Below the pieces are notes generated by a model. It was given only the letters and a program-made list of their open reading frames with translations, searched no databases and was not told where the DNA came from. A stretch of 44,660 bases of DNA from Paenibacillus guangzhouensis (GTDB lineage Bacteria; Bacillota; Bacilli; Paenibacillales; Paenibacillaceae), in the NCBI RefSeq assembly GCF_009363075.1, contig NZ_CP045294.1:1-44660 (forward strand). Direction: 5' to 3'. Both the position numbers and the translations under genes were made by a program. This document shows, in pieces, positions 32,516 through 41,052 of the stretch. The first letter of the stretch is position 1; each line of letters starts with the position of its first letter.

Positions 32516-33053
32516 AAATTTCGTCTACATGACAGAAACGGATGGACCTCTCGATAAGCAAATAACGATGCTGATCGCATCCGCCACACAAACGATCGAA
32601 GCCTATTGCAAAAGGCGGTTTAGCCAAGGAACGCACACAGAAGTTTACAGCGGCGGCAAGACCCGCATTGCGCTTCGGCACTATCCGGTACAGCAAGTCC
32701 GAAGCGTGAAGACGGTAGGCGGACAAGCCATTACGGGGTATGAGCTGCTGCCCAGTGATGGAACGTTAGTGCTCCCTGCAGGGTGGCCAGCCGGAGAAGA
32801 CAACATCAAGGTCGAATACGACGCGGGTTATGTGACGCCTGAGCAGGCAGCCTCGACACAGCAGCCGTCGACCTTGCCGGCGTGCGTCGAGATGGCTTGC
32901 ATCCGATATGTTCAGTTGATGTATGAAGGACAAATCGGCAAGAGTTCAGAACGGCTTGGCGATTATGCGGTGACTTATACTGACACGCCGCATGGCCAAT
33001 TGCCGCAAGCCGTAGCTCAGCTGCTGGAACCGTGCCTTGGGCGGTGGTTGTAA
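32490..33053 (+). CDS. Phage head-tail connector-like protein (gp6/YqbG type)
   Basis: About 187 residues from 32490. The N-terminal pattern TLAQVKNFVYMTETDGPLDKQI followed by LIASATQTIEAYC is typical of gp6-like connector proteins, and these residues begin upstream of the first ATG (32529). In that longer frame the only candidate start is CTG at 32490, with GAGGTGA 7 bases before it; the ATG at 32529 has no ribosome site and would remove conserved residues. In phages the protein joins capsid neck to tail; here it opens a cluster with no visible head genes. Confidence 0.75.
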   Translation: MLTTLAQVKNFVYMTETDGPLDKQITMLIASATQTIEAYCKRRFSQGTHTEVYSGGKTRIALRHYPVQQVRSVKTVGGQAITGYELLPSDGTLVLPAGWPAGEDNIKVEYDAGYVTPEQAASTQQPSTLPACVEMACIRYVQLMYEGQIGKSSERLGDYAVTYTDTPHGQLPQAVAQLLEPCLGRWL

Positions 33054-33385
33054 TGTTCGGATTGCTGCAGCAGAGTATGACGCTGAAGCGGCTTCACGTA
33101 ACGCTTGACGCTTTGAACAGTCCAAGCGTTGAACAGTGGGTTCTCATCGGGCGATTCCGCAGTCGCTGGCGCCGCAAGCAATTCCAGCCGATCGGCCCGG
33201 AGACGAATAGCGTAAAGATTCAGGTCCGTGAACGGTACCGGGTCTATGTCCCGATCTGGTGCGGGGTACGAGCGGGCGATCTGGTTTATAGGGGACAAGA
33301 TCCGGAGCCTTTTGGCGTCTCGGCAGCTTACCCTTACGGCAGACAGCATATGGAAGTGGAAGTTGAACGGGTGCGCAGCTTATGA
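33053..33385 (+). CDS. Putative phage neck protein (XkdH/DUF3599-like)
   Basis: 110 residues, starting with MFGLLQQSMTLKRLHVTLDAL; the ATG shares one base with the preceding stop codon. The position after the connector and the short beta-rich sequence with GDLVYRGQDPEPFGV suggest the small neck or head-closure protein seen in PBSX-like clusters. The assignment leans on gene order; sequence evidence alone is weak. Confidence 0.6.
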   Translation: MFGLLQQSMTLKRLHVTLDALNSPSVEQWVLIGRFRSRWRRKQFQPIGPETNSVKIQVRERYRVYVPIWCGVRAGDLVYRGQDPEPFGVSAAYPYGRQHMEVEVERVRSL

Positions 33386-33431
33386 AGCAGAAGGCACTCG
33401 TTTTTATTTTCCCTAGAAAGGGGAGAGGATC

Positions 33432-33869
33432 ATGCTGAGATGGTCGCTAGATGCGATTCGCACGCAATTGCGCGCCGTCGCGCCGCAAATACCGATCTAT
33501 TTGAAATCCGCTGCCAGTGGATTTGAACAGCCTTCCTTCTATTTAAGATTGGTGGAAGGAACGTACGAAGAAACGCATCGCACGAATTACATGATGCAGG
33601 CCGTCTGGGAGATCGTCTACATGCCGTTGGAAGACGAGGCTGGACAGGCGGATCCTTTCAACCTGCTGGATATGGCGGATCGGCTGCATCAGCATTTTAT
33701 GGCTTTGCCGTCCCTACCGGGCGCAGGCAAGGTTAGCTTCGATCGGACCGCGCTCCGAGGGCAAATGCGACAAGGAGATTTTGTACTCCAGATCACGCTG
33801 GAGATGGAGTTGGAAGGGCCGCAAGAGGCTTACGATGTGATGCAGGACATTGTCATGAACGAACAATAG
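33432..33869 (+). CDS. Putative tail terminator/completion protein (XkdJ-position)
   Basis: 145 residues, ATG after AAAGGGGAGAGG. It contains LDAIRTQLRA, PIYLKSAASGFEQPSFYLRLVEG and an alternating beta pattern like tail-terminator proteins that cap the tail tube. It lies directly before the sheath gene, the usual location. An HK97 gp10-like gene found at this point in PBSX is missing here. Confidence 0.65.
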   Translation: MLRWSLDAIRTQLRAVAPQIPIYLKSAASGFEQPSFYLRLVEGTYEETHRTNYMMQAVWEIVYMPLEDEAGQADPFNLLDMADRLHQHFMALPSLPGAGKVSFDRTALRGQMRQGDFVLQITLEMELEGPQEAYDVMQDIVMNEQ

Positions 33870-33891
33870 AACCTATTTGAGGAGGATTTAT

Positions 33892-34959
33892 ATGGGATTA
33901 CCGAATGTGAACATTATTTTTAAGCAAAAAGCCGCGTCCGCGGTACAGCAAGGGGCTGTCGGCGTCGTCGCGATCGTCTTGAAGGACGCGTCCGTGTCTG
34001 CGTTAACAAGCTATGAATTGCATGGCGCCGATGAGTCGCCGCAAGCTCTAAAGGCTCAGAACGCTGCCTATGTGCAGCAAGCGTTTATGGGGATGCCGAA
34101 GCTCGTGAAGCTGGTCGTCATTCCGGAGACGGAGACGGATTACAGCAAGGCGATGCAGTATCTCGAGACAATTGCGTTCAACGTCGTGGCGTTCCCTGGC
34201 GCAGCGACAGCCGACGTAACGGCGCTCTCCACTTGGGCCAAAAACGTCTTTACGAACAAAGACCGCAAGATTATCGCGGTGCTGCCGAACTCGGCGGCGG
34301 ATCATCCATCCGTCGTCAACCTGGCGACCGACAATATCGAGGTTGGCGCTCAAAAATATACGGCTACGCAATATACGGCGCGGATTGCAGGTCTGATCGC
34401 GGGTCTGCCACTCACCGTGGCGCCAACGTTCCAAGTGCTGCCGGAGGTGACGAATGTGCCTTCCATGACGAAGTCGGAAGCTGACACCGCGGTAAATGCC
34501 GGGAAATTCGTGCTATACCACGACGGCGAGAAGGTTAAAATCGCGCGCGGCGTCACTTCGCTCGTGACGACGACGGAAGCGATGGGTGAGGATTGGAAGA
34601 AGATCAAAGTCGTACGCATCCTGAACAAAACCTATCAAGATTTGAAGGAAACGGTGGAAGATTTCTACGTAGGCAAGGTGCAGAACAGTTACATGAACAA
34701 GCTGCTGCTCATTTCTGCGATGAATGCGTATTACGAATCGCTTGAACAGGACGGGATCCTTGATCCAGGCAAAAATGCGGCTGAGATTGATCTGGCAGCA
34801 CAGCGCACTTATTTGAAATCCATTCTTGGAACTGAGGTTGTCGCAGGCATGACGGATCAGCAAGTCAAAGAAGCGAACACGCGGGATAAAGTATTCATTA
34901 TGGCTAGACAACGCCCGCTGGATGCAATCGAAGACGTCACAATGACGGTCTATCTATAA
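33892..34959 (+). CDS. Contractile tail sheath protein (XkdK-like)
   Basis: 355 residues. The start MGLPNVNIIFKQKAASAVQQG and the later AYVQQAFMGMPKLVKLVVIP, ARIAGLIAGLPLTVAPTFQVL and C-terminal IMARQRPLDAIEDVTMTVYL match the family of short Firmicute tail sheaths. PBSX XkdK is longer (about 466 residues), so an outer domain is absent. GAGGAGG precedes the ATG at 33892. Sheath contraction drives the tube through the target envelope; its presence defines the particle as myovirus-type. Confidence 0.9.
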   Translation: MGLPNVNIIFKQKAASAVQQGAVGVVAIVLKDASVSALTSYELHGADESPQALKAQNAAYVQQAFMGMPKLVKLVVIPETETDYSKAMQYLETIAFNVVAFPGAATADVTALSTWAKNVFTNKDRKIIAVLPNSAADHPSVVNLATDNIEVGAQKYTATQYTARIAGLIAGLPLTVAPTFQVLPEVTNVPSMTKSEADTAVNAGKFVLYHDGEKVKIARGVTSLVTTTEAMGEDWKKIKVVRILNKTYQDLKETVEDFYVGKVQNSYMNKLLLISAMNAYYESLEQDGILDPGKNAAEIDLAAQRTYLKSILGTEVVAGMTDQQVKEANTRDKVFIMARQRPLDAIEDVTMTVYL

Positions 34960-34972
34960 GGAGGAATGAACA

Positions 34973-35407
34973 ATGGCAACTTTTAACGGTGAAAAAGTCA
35001 TTTCGGGAACGTTCGGCGAGGCATGGCTCGACGGGCAGTATATTGCGGAGATTATGGCGCTGGAAGCCAAAATCGAAATCGAGAAGGAAGATGTGCCGAT
35101 GGCGGGTCGTTTTGCGACGGACAGCAAGTTCATGGGCTTCAAGGGCAGCGGCACCTTGCGGATGCACAAAGTCAATTCGCGCTTGATCAAAGCGCTCAGT
35201 GATAACTTGAAGAATGGGGTGAACCCGCGGTTCCAGATCATGTCGAGCTTGAACGATCCGTCTTCCGGCGGTGCGGAGCGCATTACAATCAAGGATGCCA
35301 GCTTCAATGACTTGTCCCTGATCAACTGGGAGTTGAAGAAGAAAGGCGAGATTGAAGCGCCGTTCACGTTCACGGATTGGAATGTCGAGGATTCGATTAA
35401 ACCTTAA
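34973..35407 (+). CDS. Tail tube protein (XkdM-like)
   Basis: 144 residues, standard for XkdM. MATFNGEKVISGTFGEAWLDGQYIAEI at the start of the family is visible in part (GTFGEAWLDGQY), followed by MAGRFATDSKFMGFKGSGTLRMHKV. It forms the inner tube. AAGGAGGAATGAACA precedes the ATG, giving high expected expression with the sheath. Confidence 0.9.
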   Translation: MATFNGEKVISGTFGEAWLDGQYIAEIMALEAKIEIEKEDVPMAGRFATDSKFMGFKGSGTLRMHKVNSRLIKALSDNLKNGVNPRFQIMSSLNDPSSGGAERITIKDASFNDLSLINWELKKKGEIEAPFTFTDWNVEDSIKP

Positions 35408-35437
35408 TTTTAGCGTGCAAAAGGAGGAAGTTAAGCT

Positions 35438-35860
35438 ATGAGTCAATTATCTCTCGATTTGTTGTTAAAAATGGACAAGTCCAAAATTCAACGTCCTACA
35501 GCCAAAATCGAAATGAGTCGCTTAAGCGAGCTGGTCGGTGAGCCGGTGATCTTCACCTGCCAAGCGCTCACGATGGATGAGTTCGAGGAGGTGCAGGAGG
35601 TTTCGGTATCGTTTGGCAAGAAAGGCGAACTGGAAGAGTTCAGCACGAATAAAGTGCAGATTTTTACACTGCTCAAGGGGATCGTCGATCCGAAGTTGTC
35701 CGATTCGAAATTGCTCGAAGCGTACGGCGTGACGACACCGAAGCAGTTGATCGAAGAGTCGAAGCTGCTCTTGCCGGGCGAAGTGACGCAATTGTACAAC
35801 GTGATCTCGAGCCTGTCGGGATTCGGGGATGAAGCGGTCAAAGAATTAAAAAACGGATAA
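35438..35860 (+). CDS. Tail assembly chaperone, short form (XkdN-like)
   Basis: 140 residues, ending KELKNG. Typical XkdN features: an N-terminal segment with TAKIEMSRLSELVGEP and the FEEVQEV region. It binds the tape measure during tail assembly. AAGGAGG lies before the ATG. Its last codons form a slippery heptamer, so a second, longer product (to 36045) is expected. Confidence 0.88.
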   Translation: MSQLSLDLLLKMDKSKIQRPTAKIEMSRLSELVGEPVIFTCQALTMDEFEEVQEVSVSFGKKGELEEFSTNKVQIFTLLKGIVDPKLSDSKLLEAYGVTTPKQLIEESKLLLPGEVTQLYNVISSLSGFGDEAVKELKNG

Positions 35861-36045
35861 AATCGGACGGCTACGTTGAAATGCTCTACTACTATTGGAG
35901 CCGCAGAGGGATGCGCCCGAGCGAGTTCTATAATATGCCGGCAGGGGAGCAGTGGCTGATCCGAGTGTTCTACGAGATGGAAATGGAGGAGCGGGAACGA
36001 ATAGCGAAGACGGGGAATGTCTTCGCGACCCTTCCCGTTCTCTAG
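35848..36045 (+). CDS. -1 frameshift extension of the tail assembly chaperone
   Basis: A AAA AAC at 35848-35854 (read TTA AAA AAC in the chaperone frame) is a classic -1 slippery heptamer, 3 bases before the stop at 35858-35860. Slipping back one base opens a frame without stops from CGG at 35854 to TAG at 36043-36045. It adds 63 residues (RIKSDGYVEMLYYYWSRRGM..., ending FATLPVL). The extension has no well-placed start of its own; only an ATG at 35881 lacks a ribosome site. This gpG/gpGT-type arrangement just before the tape measure is conserved among tailed phages. Confidence 0.8.
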   Translation, partial: KKRIKSDGYVEMLYYYWSRRGMRPSEFYNMPAGEQWLIRVFYEMEMEERERIAKTGNVFATLPVL

Positions 36046-36060
36046 GGAGGTGAGAATGGA

Positions 36061-37656
36061 ATGTGTGGATCGAATGGAGAGAAGAAATCTTGCAGCAAAT
36101 GCAATAAAGCGAGCAGCGACGGCTCAGCGAATATATCGCTGAAGCATGCGCTGTTCCAAGTGCAGATGGTCCAGCGGCAGGTGGATCTGCTGAAGAAGTC
36201 GATGCGCAATATGCAGATGAACATTCAGGTAAAGACGAATGTCGTGCGCAAGCAAATGCTGGATATGAAGGCGCAGATCGAGGGTACAGCAAAGTTCAAC
36301 ATTGAACTGGTTGCCGAGCCGAAGATCAAATTGGACTGGAAAGATATGCTGATGAAAGCTGGTATTTTCATTGCGACACTCGTGGCGCTCAAGATCGCTA
36401 TCAAGAAGTTGGGCGGCAGCGCAGAATTTAAGATCAAATACTCGATCGAAAAAATGAAGCCGAAGCGGACGAAGGCGACGCTGATGAATCCACCCCCAGT
36501 GGGTCCGAAGTATCCTAGCGGAGACGAAGGCGGACTTCCACCAAGAAGGAATAGGAGTGGAGGTAAACGCGGTGGGAAAGGTGGCAAAGGCGGCGGTCTA
36601 CTAGGTGGTTTAGGTGGATTGCTCGGCGGATTAGGCAAAGGGCTTGGCGGCCTCGGCAAAATGCTGAATCCGTTCAAGCTGATCGGCAAGATTGTTCCGA
36701 TGTTCAGGCTGCTCGGGCCCGTGATCTCGAAGCTGTCGCCGCTGGTTGCGAAGCTGGGGGATGCATTTCTGAAAGGGATGGGGAAAAGCTCAGGCATCAT
36801 TAAAAAGGTGAGTACTCTGATTGGTTCTTTTCAGAGTGTGCTCATCAACTTGGTTACCATGGCGGGACAACGGTTTGCGCAATTCATCGCGTGGCTGCAG
36901 CCGGCACTTCCGACGATCGTCGGATTTATCACGGGTGTAGTTCAGAAGGCTGTACAGTTCTTTGCGCCATTGCTGCCACCGATCATGCAGGTGTTCCAGA
37001 CGGTATTCGGCTGGATTGTCGAGAACATGCCTGTGTTTCAAGCAGCGATCGGAAGTGTATTTAGCGCACTCGGCCCGATTATTCAGACGGTCGTGAATGT
37101 GTTCCAGATGCTCTGGGGCATTTGGATGGAGGCCTGGCCGACGATTCAATCGATTCTAGAATCGGTATGGGCTGTCGTGCAGCCGATCTTTGACGTCTTC
37201 ATTACGATCATTCAGATTTTAATGAACGTGATTCAAGCGGTCTGGGATGCGCTGAAGCCGGTGCTCGAGATGATTTGGGAGGCGCTAAAACCAATTATTG
37301 ATGGGATTGGCAGCATGATTAGTGCGTTTGGCGATGGCTTGGACTGGGTGCTCGATAAGGTATTTGGAGGCGGCGGAGGCAGCGGTCAAGACAGTGCAGT
37401 CGGAGGTGCCTCAGATCCAGCGAAGAAGCATGCGGCTGGTCTGCTTACGGTTCCGAGGGACAACTACCCGGCGCTGCTGCATCGTAATGAAGCCGTGCTC
37501 ACAGCACGCGAAGCCAATCAATATCGCAATGGCGGAGCGGGGCGCGGCATTACGATCAATCTGAATAATCCAGTGGCACGTGAGGAAGCCGACTTCAAGA
37601 AATGGGCAGTCATCCTGCGCACAGAGCTGGAAAGTGCGGGCTTGAACATGGCTTAG
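36061..37656 (+). CDS. Tail tape measure protein (XkdO-like, short)
   Basis: 531 residues. An N-terminal coiled-coil-prone part (QVQMVQRQVDLLKKSMRNMQ) is followed by a very Gly/Lys-rich stretch at about 160-205 and a hydrophobic Trp/Pro-containing tail (repeated motifs such as FQTVFGWIVENMPVFQ). The C-terminus HRNEAVLTAREANQYRNGG is common in tape measures. It sets tail length; by the rule of about 0.15 nm per residue the tail would be near 80 nm. An unusual N-terminal cysteine set (C2, C11, C14) is present. GGGAGGTGAG precedes the ATG. Confidence 0.85.
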   Translation: MCGSNGEKKSCSKCNKASSDGSANISLKHALFQVQMVQRQVDLLKKSMRNMQMNIQVKTNVVRKQMLDMKAQIEGTAKFNIELVAEPKIKLDWKDMLMKAGIFIATLVALKIAIKKLGGSAEFKIKYSIEKMKPKRTKATLMNPPPVGPKYPSGDEGGLPPRRNRSGGKRGGKGGKGGGLLGGLGGLLGGLGKGLGGLGKMLNPFKLIGKIVPMFRLLGPVISKLSPLVAKLGDAFLKGMGKSSGIIKKVSTLIGSFQSVLINLVTMAGQRFAQFIAWLQPALPTIVGFITGVVQKAVQFFAPLLPPIMQVFQTVFGWIVENMPVFQAAIGSVFSALGPIIQTVVNVFQMLWGIWMEAWPTIQSILESVWAVVQPIFDVFITIIQILMNVIQAVWDALKPVLEMIWEALKPIIDGIGSMISAFGDGLDWVLDKVFGGGGGSGQDSAVGGASDPAKKHAAGLLTVPRDNYPALLHRNEAVLTAREANQYRNGGAGRGITINLNNPVAREEADFKKWAVILRTELESAGLNMA

Positions 37657-37672
37657 GAGGAGGTGAGAAGGA

Positions 37673-38305
37673 ATGATCGAATTTTGGTTGACGTTCAACA
37701 ACAATGAAGAATCCATATGGCTGCACATTCCGCCGCCGTCGTTCGAGATTCAGACGGGGTTATGCAATTCGACAGTCACCTTGCACGAATTGGGCGAGTT
37801 AATGCTAACGGGCAAGCGCAGGCTGAAGACGGTGTCGTTGAGCAGTTATTTTCCAGTGGTGGACGATGGGCTTGGTCAGTATAAGTCGCCGAAGCCGCCA
37901 AAGGAGCTTGTGAAGATGATTGAGAACTGGCGGGACAGCCAAAAGCCGATGCGGCTGCTGATTTTCGGCAAGGGGCTTGTCGTCAATGAAGCGATGGTGA
38001 TTGAGAATTTCTCGTATTCGCAGAAGAATGGACCGGAGGATGTCTATTTTACGCTGGACTTGAAAGAGTATCGGTTCGTGAAGGTGAAGACAACACCCCT
38101 GAATGCGAAGGAAGCGGAGCAATTGCGGCCGCGTCCGTCAGATCGTGGGCTGGCCAAGACGTATACCGTTCAACCGGGAGATACGCTGAAGAAGATCGCG
38201 AAGAAAGTCTATGGCGATGAATCCAGGTCAATCACGATTAAGGAGACGAATCATATTACGAGCGAATACAGCCTGAAAGTAGGCATGCAGCTAAAGATCG
38301 GATAA
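37673..38305 (+). CDS. Tail protein with C-terminal LysM domain (XkdP-like)
   Basis: 210 residues. The N-terminal part has IPPPSFEIQTGLCNSTVTLHELGE, and a LysM domain follows at about 160-210 (KTYTVQPGDTLKKIAKKVYGD). LysM binds peptidoglycan or glycan; in PBSX-type tails the protein links the hub to the tube. AGGAGGAGGTGAG precedes the ATG. Confidence 0.9.
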   Translation: MIEFWLTFNNNEESIWLHIPPPSFEIQTGLCNSTVTLHELGELMLTGKRRLKTVSLSSYFPVVDDGLGQYKSPKPPKELVKMIENWRDSQKPMRLLIFGKGLVVNEAMVIENFSYSQKNGPEDVYFTLDLKEYRFVKVKTTPLNAKEAEQLRPRPSDRGLAKTYTVQPGDTLKKIAKKVYGDESRSITIKETNHITSEYSLKVGMQLKIG

Positions 38306-38318
38306 AGGAGGGGGTGGC

Positions 38319-39311
38319 ATGCGGATTGTCTATATATCCCGAACGAATCAGAAGTCGGATATCACCGAGTTATTCATTCGGGCGACATGGAGCGGCGACG
38401 TCAAGGAAGTGGCGCGCAAGCTGGAGGTATCGTTTGCGGTGAACGCGGGTGAACCTTACCTTCCTAAGCTATTCATGGACCTAGGAGAGATGCTGATGGT
38501 CATCGATGATGAGGGGAAGGAGCTGTGGCGGGGGTATATTTTCGCGAAAAGCAAGTCTTTGTCCGGCACGGAGGTGACATATACGGCGTATGACGGCTTG
38601 ATCTATCTAACGAAGTCCAAGGTATCGAAGAACTTCAAGCAAGTGACGGCCGAGCAGATCACGAACTTGCTGTGCAAGGAGTTCGGTATCCCGGTTGGGC
38701 AGCTCGCGAAGACGAATATCCCGCAGAGCTTCGTACATATGGGTAAGACGGTGTATGAAGCGATCATGACAGGATACACGCTGGCGTCCAGCCGGACCAA
38801 GCGCAAATATATGCCGCGGATGCGAGAAGGCAAGCTGGATGTGGTACTGCTCGGCGAGACGGTCGTGAAGCGCATCCTGACGGCAGAGACGGATCTGCTC
38901 GAATCCACAGTGGACGAGAGCATCGATGCGATGGTTAACCGTGTGTTGATCGTCAATGAGGCGGGCAGCGTTGAACGGGTCGTAGACAATGGACCGTGGG
39001 TCGAGAAATATGGCCAGATGCAGGAAGTGTACCAGAAGGAAGAAGGTAAAGATGCGAACCAGGAAGCGAAATCTAGACTATATGGTATGGATCGTAGTGC
39101 TTCGGTTCAGGTTATCGGCGGGCGGGATGCTTATGATCTGGTCGCTGGAAATGCGGTGCGAATGATCGAGGATGTGACCGGGATGACCGGTCTTTTTTAT
39201 ATCGAAAATGATTCGCATTCGTTTGAAAATGGTGTGCACACCTTGAATTTACAGCTCAATTTCGAGAAGGTCATGGACGAATATATGCCGGATGAGCAAG
39301 GGGGAATTTGA
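38319..39311 (+). CDS. Baseplate hub protein (XkdQ-like)
   Basis: 330 residues of the XkdQ family, related to the gpD/gp27 hub fold. Visible features are the repeated beta-rich start, GYIFAKSKSLSGTEVTYTAYDGLIYL and the closing NDSHSFENGVHTLNLQLNFEKVM. AAAGGAGGGGG is positioned before the ATG. Together with the LysM protein it forms the central hub. Confidence 0.88.
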   Translation: MRIVYISRTNQKSDITELFIRATWSGDVKEVARKLEVSFAVNAGEPYLPKLFMDLGEMLMVIDDEGKELWRGYIFAKSKSLSGTEVTYTAYDGLIYLTKSKVSKNFKQVTAEQITNLLCKEFGIPVGQLAKTNIPQSFVHMGKTVYEAIMTGYTLASSRTKRKYMPRMREGKLDVVLLGETVVKRILTAETDLLESTVDESIDAMVNRVLIVNEAGSVERVVDNGPWVEKYGQMQEVYQKEEGKDANQEAKSRLYGMDRSASVQVIGGRDAYDLVAGNAVRMIEDVTGMTGLFYIENDSHSFENGVHTLNLQLNFEKVMDEYMPDEQGGI

Positions 39312-39580
39312 TGTCCGAGTTGTCATGGCTCGTTGAATTTATTCGGGATCAGGGACAGAAGTCGATGGGTCCTTCGGTGTTGCTGGGTCAGGTGCTCACG
39401 GTTCCGCCCTCGTTGGTGGTTCGTGTGCAGGGGATGGATCTCATGGTAGAGGATCTCTATATCTCTTCTTCGTTGCTTCTTCCGGATGCGTTACGGATCG
39501 GGGATCGGGTTACATTGATGCCGCTTGCCGGAGGACAGCAATTTATCGTATTAAGCAAGGTGGTGAAGATGGGTGAATGA
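39311..39580 (+). CDS. Small baseplate protein (XkdR, DUF2577)
   Basis: 89 residues. The pattern GPSVLLGQVLTVPPSLVVRVQG with ALRIGDRVTLMPLAGGQQFIVLSKV matches DUF2577, an OB-fold-like spike-associated protein. Its ATG shares a base with the previous stop (TGATG); it overlaps the next gene by 8 bases. Confidence 0.85.
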   Translation: MSELSWLVEFIRDQGQKSMGPSVLLGQVLTVPPSLVVRVQGMDLMVEDLYISSSLLLPDALRIGDRVTLMPLAGGQQFIVLSKVVKMGE

Positions 39581-40007
39581 TCTATTTCCGATGGTGGATG
39601 TCCCGCCGGATATAGCTGTTGGTGTTGGTAGCGGAGCAAGTTTGCCGTTATTCCGGGAATATGCATGGGATTTCGATCGGGATGAATTTGTGATGAAGGA
39701 TGGGCAGTTGGTGCTGCTCGAAGGTCAGGCAGCTGTGCAAGTGTGGGTATATAAGGCGCTGCGTACCGAGCGTTATCGGTATTTGGCGTATACCTGGGAT
39801 TATGGCAATGAGATCGAGAGGCTCATCGGCAGCACGTTCTCGCCTGCTGCGCAGCGCAGTGAAGCAGAACGTTACGTTCGTGAGGCGTTAATGGTTCTCC
39901 CATACATTCGGGAAGTGAACCAAATCGAGATCGCATCGGAAGGCGATGAGCTGCGTATCGAAGCGACGGTCGAGACCGTCTATGGGGAGGTGAAGGTGCG
40001 TGTTTGA
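39573..40007 (+). CDS. Baseplate wedge protein (XkdS, DUF2634, gp25-like)
   Basis: 144 residues from a GTG start with GGTGGTGAAG upstream. LFREYAWDFDRDEFVMKDGQ and TERYRYLAYTWDYGNEIERLIGS are typical of DUF2634. It forms part of the baseplate inner ring. It overlaps both neighbours by 8 bases. Confidence 0.88.
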   Translation: MNDLFPMVDVPPDIAVGVGSGASLPLFREYAWDFDRDEFVMKDGQLVLLEGQAAVQVWVYKALRTERYRYLAYTWDYGNEIERLIGSTFSPAAQRSEAERYVREALMVLPYIREVNQIEIASEGDELRIEATVETVYGEVKVRV

Positions 40008-41052
40008 ACAACAATCTTGGGATAGCATTCTCGCACGGATGCTGAACCGATTTGCCCCGCAAGGGGTGGCGAAGCAGGAAGGCAGCTTTGTCTATGACGC
40101 AATGTCGCCGGTCGCGGTGGAATTGTCGCAGGCATATAGCGATTTGGATCGCGTGCTGGAGCAGGGGTTCGCTGAGACGAGCAACGGGGTGTATCTGGAC
40201 CGGCGTGCAGGTGAGCACGGTGTGACGCGCAAGCCGCCGGCGAAGGCGCACGGGATTGTGAAGGTGAGCGGAACGGCGGGTGCGAAGATTCCCGCGGGTG
40301 CGATGTTCGCAACGAAGAATGGCACGCTGTTCGTAGCGGCGGCCGAGGCAGTTATTACTACGGAAGGCTTCGTGAAAGTAAACGTGGCCGCGGAAGAAGC
40401 GGGTGTGAGCGGGAATGTGCCGGCACTGGGGATTACGGAGATTATCGGCAGTATCCCAGGCGTACAGCAGGCAGTGAACGAAGCGGCTTGTGCCGGAGGG
40501 TATGACGGGGAGACGGACGATGCCCTGTTGGATCGGCTGCTGACTAAGGTTCGTACACCGGCGACGAGCGGCAATGCGAACCAATATCGTCAATGGGCGA
40601 TGGAAGTGACAGGTATCGCGGATGCCAAAGTGTTCCCGCTATGGAACGGCAACGGGACCGTCAAAGTCGTCCTGCTGGATGACAATCGGCGTGCGCCTGT
40701 ACCAGAGCTGGTTACACAGGTTGCGAATCATATCGCATTGGTGAGGCCGATTGGGGCGAACGTGACCGTGTCGGCTGCCGTGGAGGTGCCGCTGAATATC
40801 GACGTGGACCTGGATGTCTTACCCGGCACATCACTTGAGGATGCCAAAGCGTTGATTACCAGTGAGATTATCGTGTATTTGAAGGGCCTTTCGTTCGTGG
40901 ATCCGATCGTTCGGACTGCCCGTATTGCGAATGTCATCTTGGATACGAAATCGATCGTGGACTACCGCGACCTGAAGATTAACGGGAGCATGGAGAACAT
41001 CATTATTCCGGAAGGCAGCGTCGCGGTGATCGGGACGGTGACTGTGCGATGA
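40000..41052 (+). CDS. Baseplate protein J (XkdT-like)
   Basis: 350 residues, GTG start. Baseplate_J motifs: SYVYDAMSPVAVELSQAYSDLDRVL-type N-terminus (in part FVYDAMSPVAVELSQAY), FAETSNGVYLDRRAGEHGVTR and KVRTPATSGNANQYRQWAMEVTGIADAKV. It builds the wedge that triggers contraction. It overlaps the next gene by 4 bases. Confidence 0.92.
   Translation: MFEQQSWDSILARMLNRFAPQGVAKQEGSFVYDAMSPVAVELSQAYSDLDRVLEQGFAETSNGVYLDRRAGEHGVTRKPPAKAHGIVKVSGTAGAKIPAGAMFATKNGTLFVAAAEAVITTEGFVKVNVAAEEAGVSGNVPALGITEIIGSIPGVQQAVNEAACAGGYDGETDDALLDRLLTKVRTPATSGNANQYRQWAMEVTGIADAKVFPLWNGNGTVKVVLLDDNRRAPVPELVTQVANHIALVRPIGANVTVSAAVEVPLNIDVDLDVLPGTSLEDAKALITSEIIVYLKGLSFVDPIVRTARIANVILDTKSIVDYRDLKINGSMENIIIPEGSVAVIGTVTVR

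Noticed and set aside
32529-33053. Connector gene starting at ATG 32529
   Set aside because: No ribosome site precedes it and family-typical residues extend upstream. It is kept only as an alternative.
36225-36800. Minus-strand proline-rich open frame in the tape measure gene
   Set aside because: The proline richness only mirrors the Gly-rich coding repeats on the other strand; there is no start signal.
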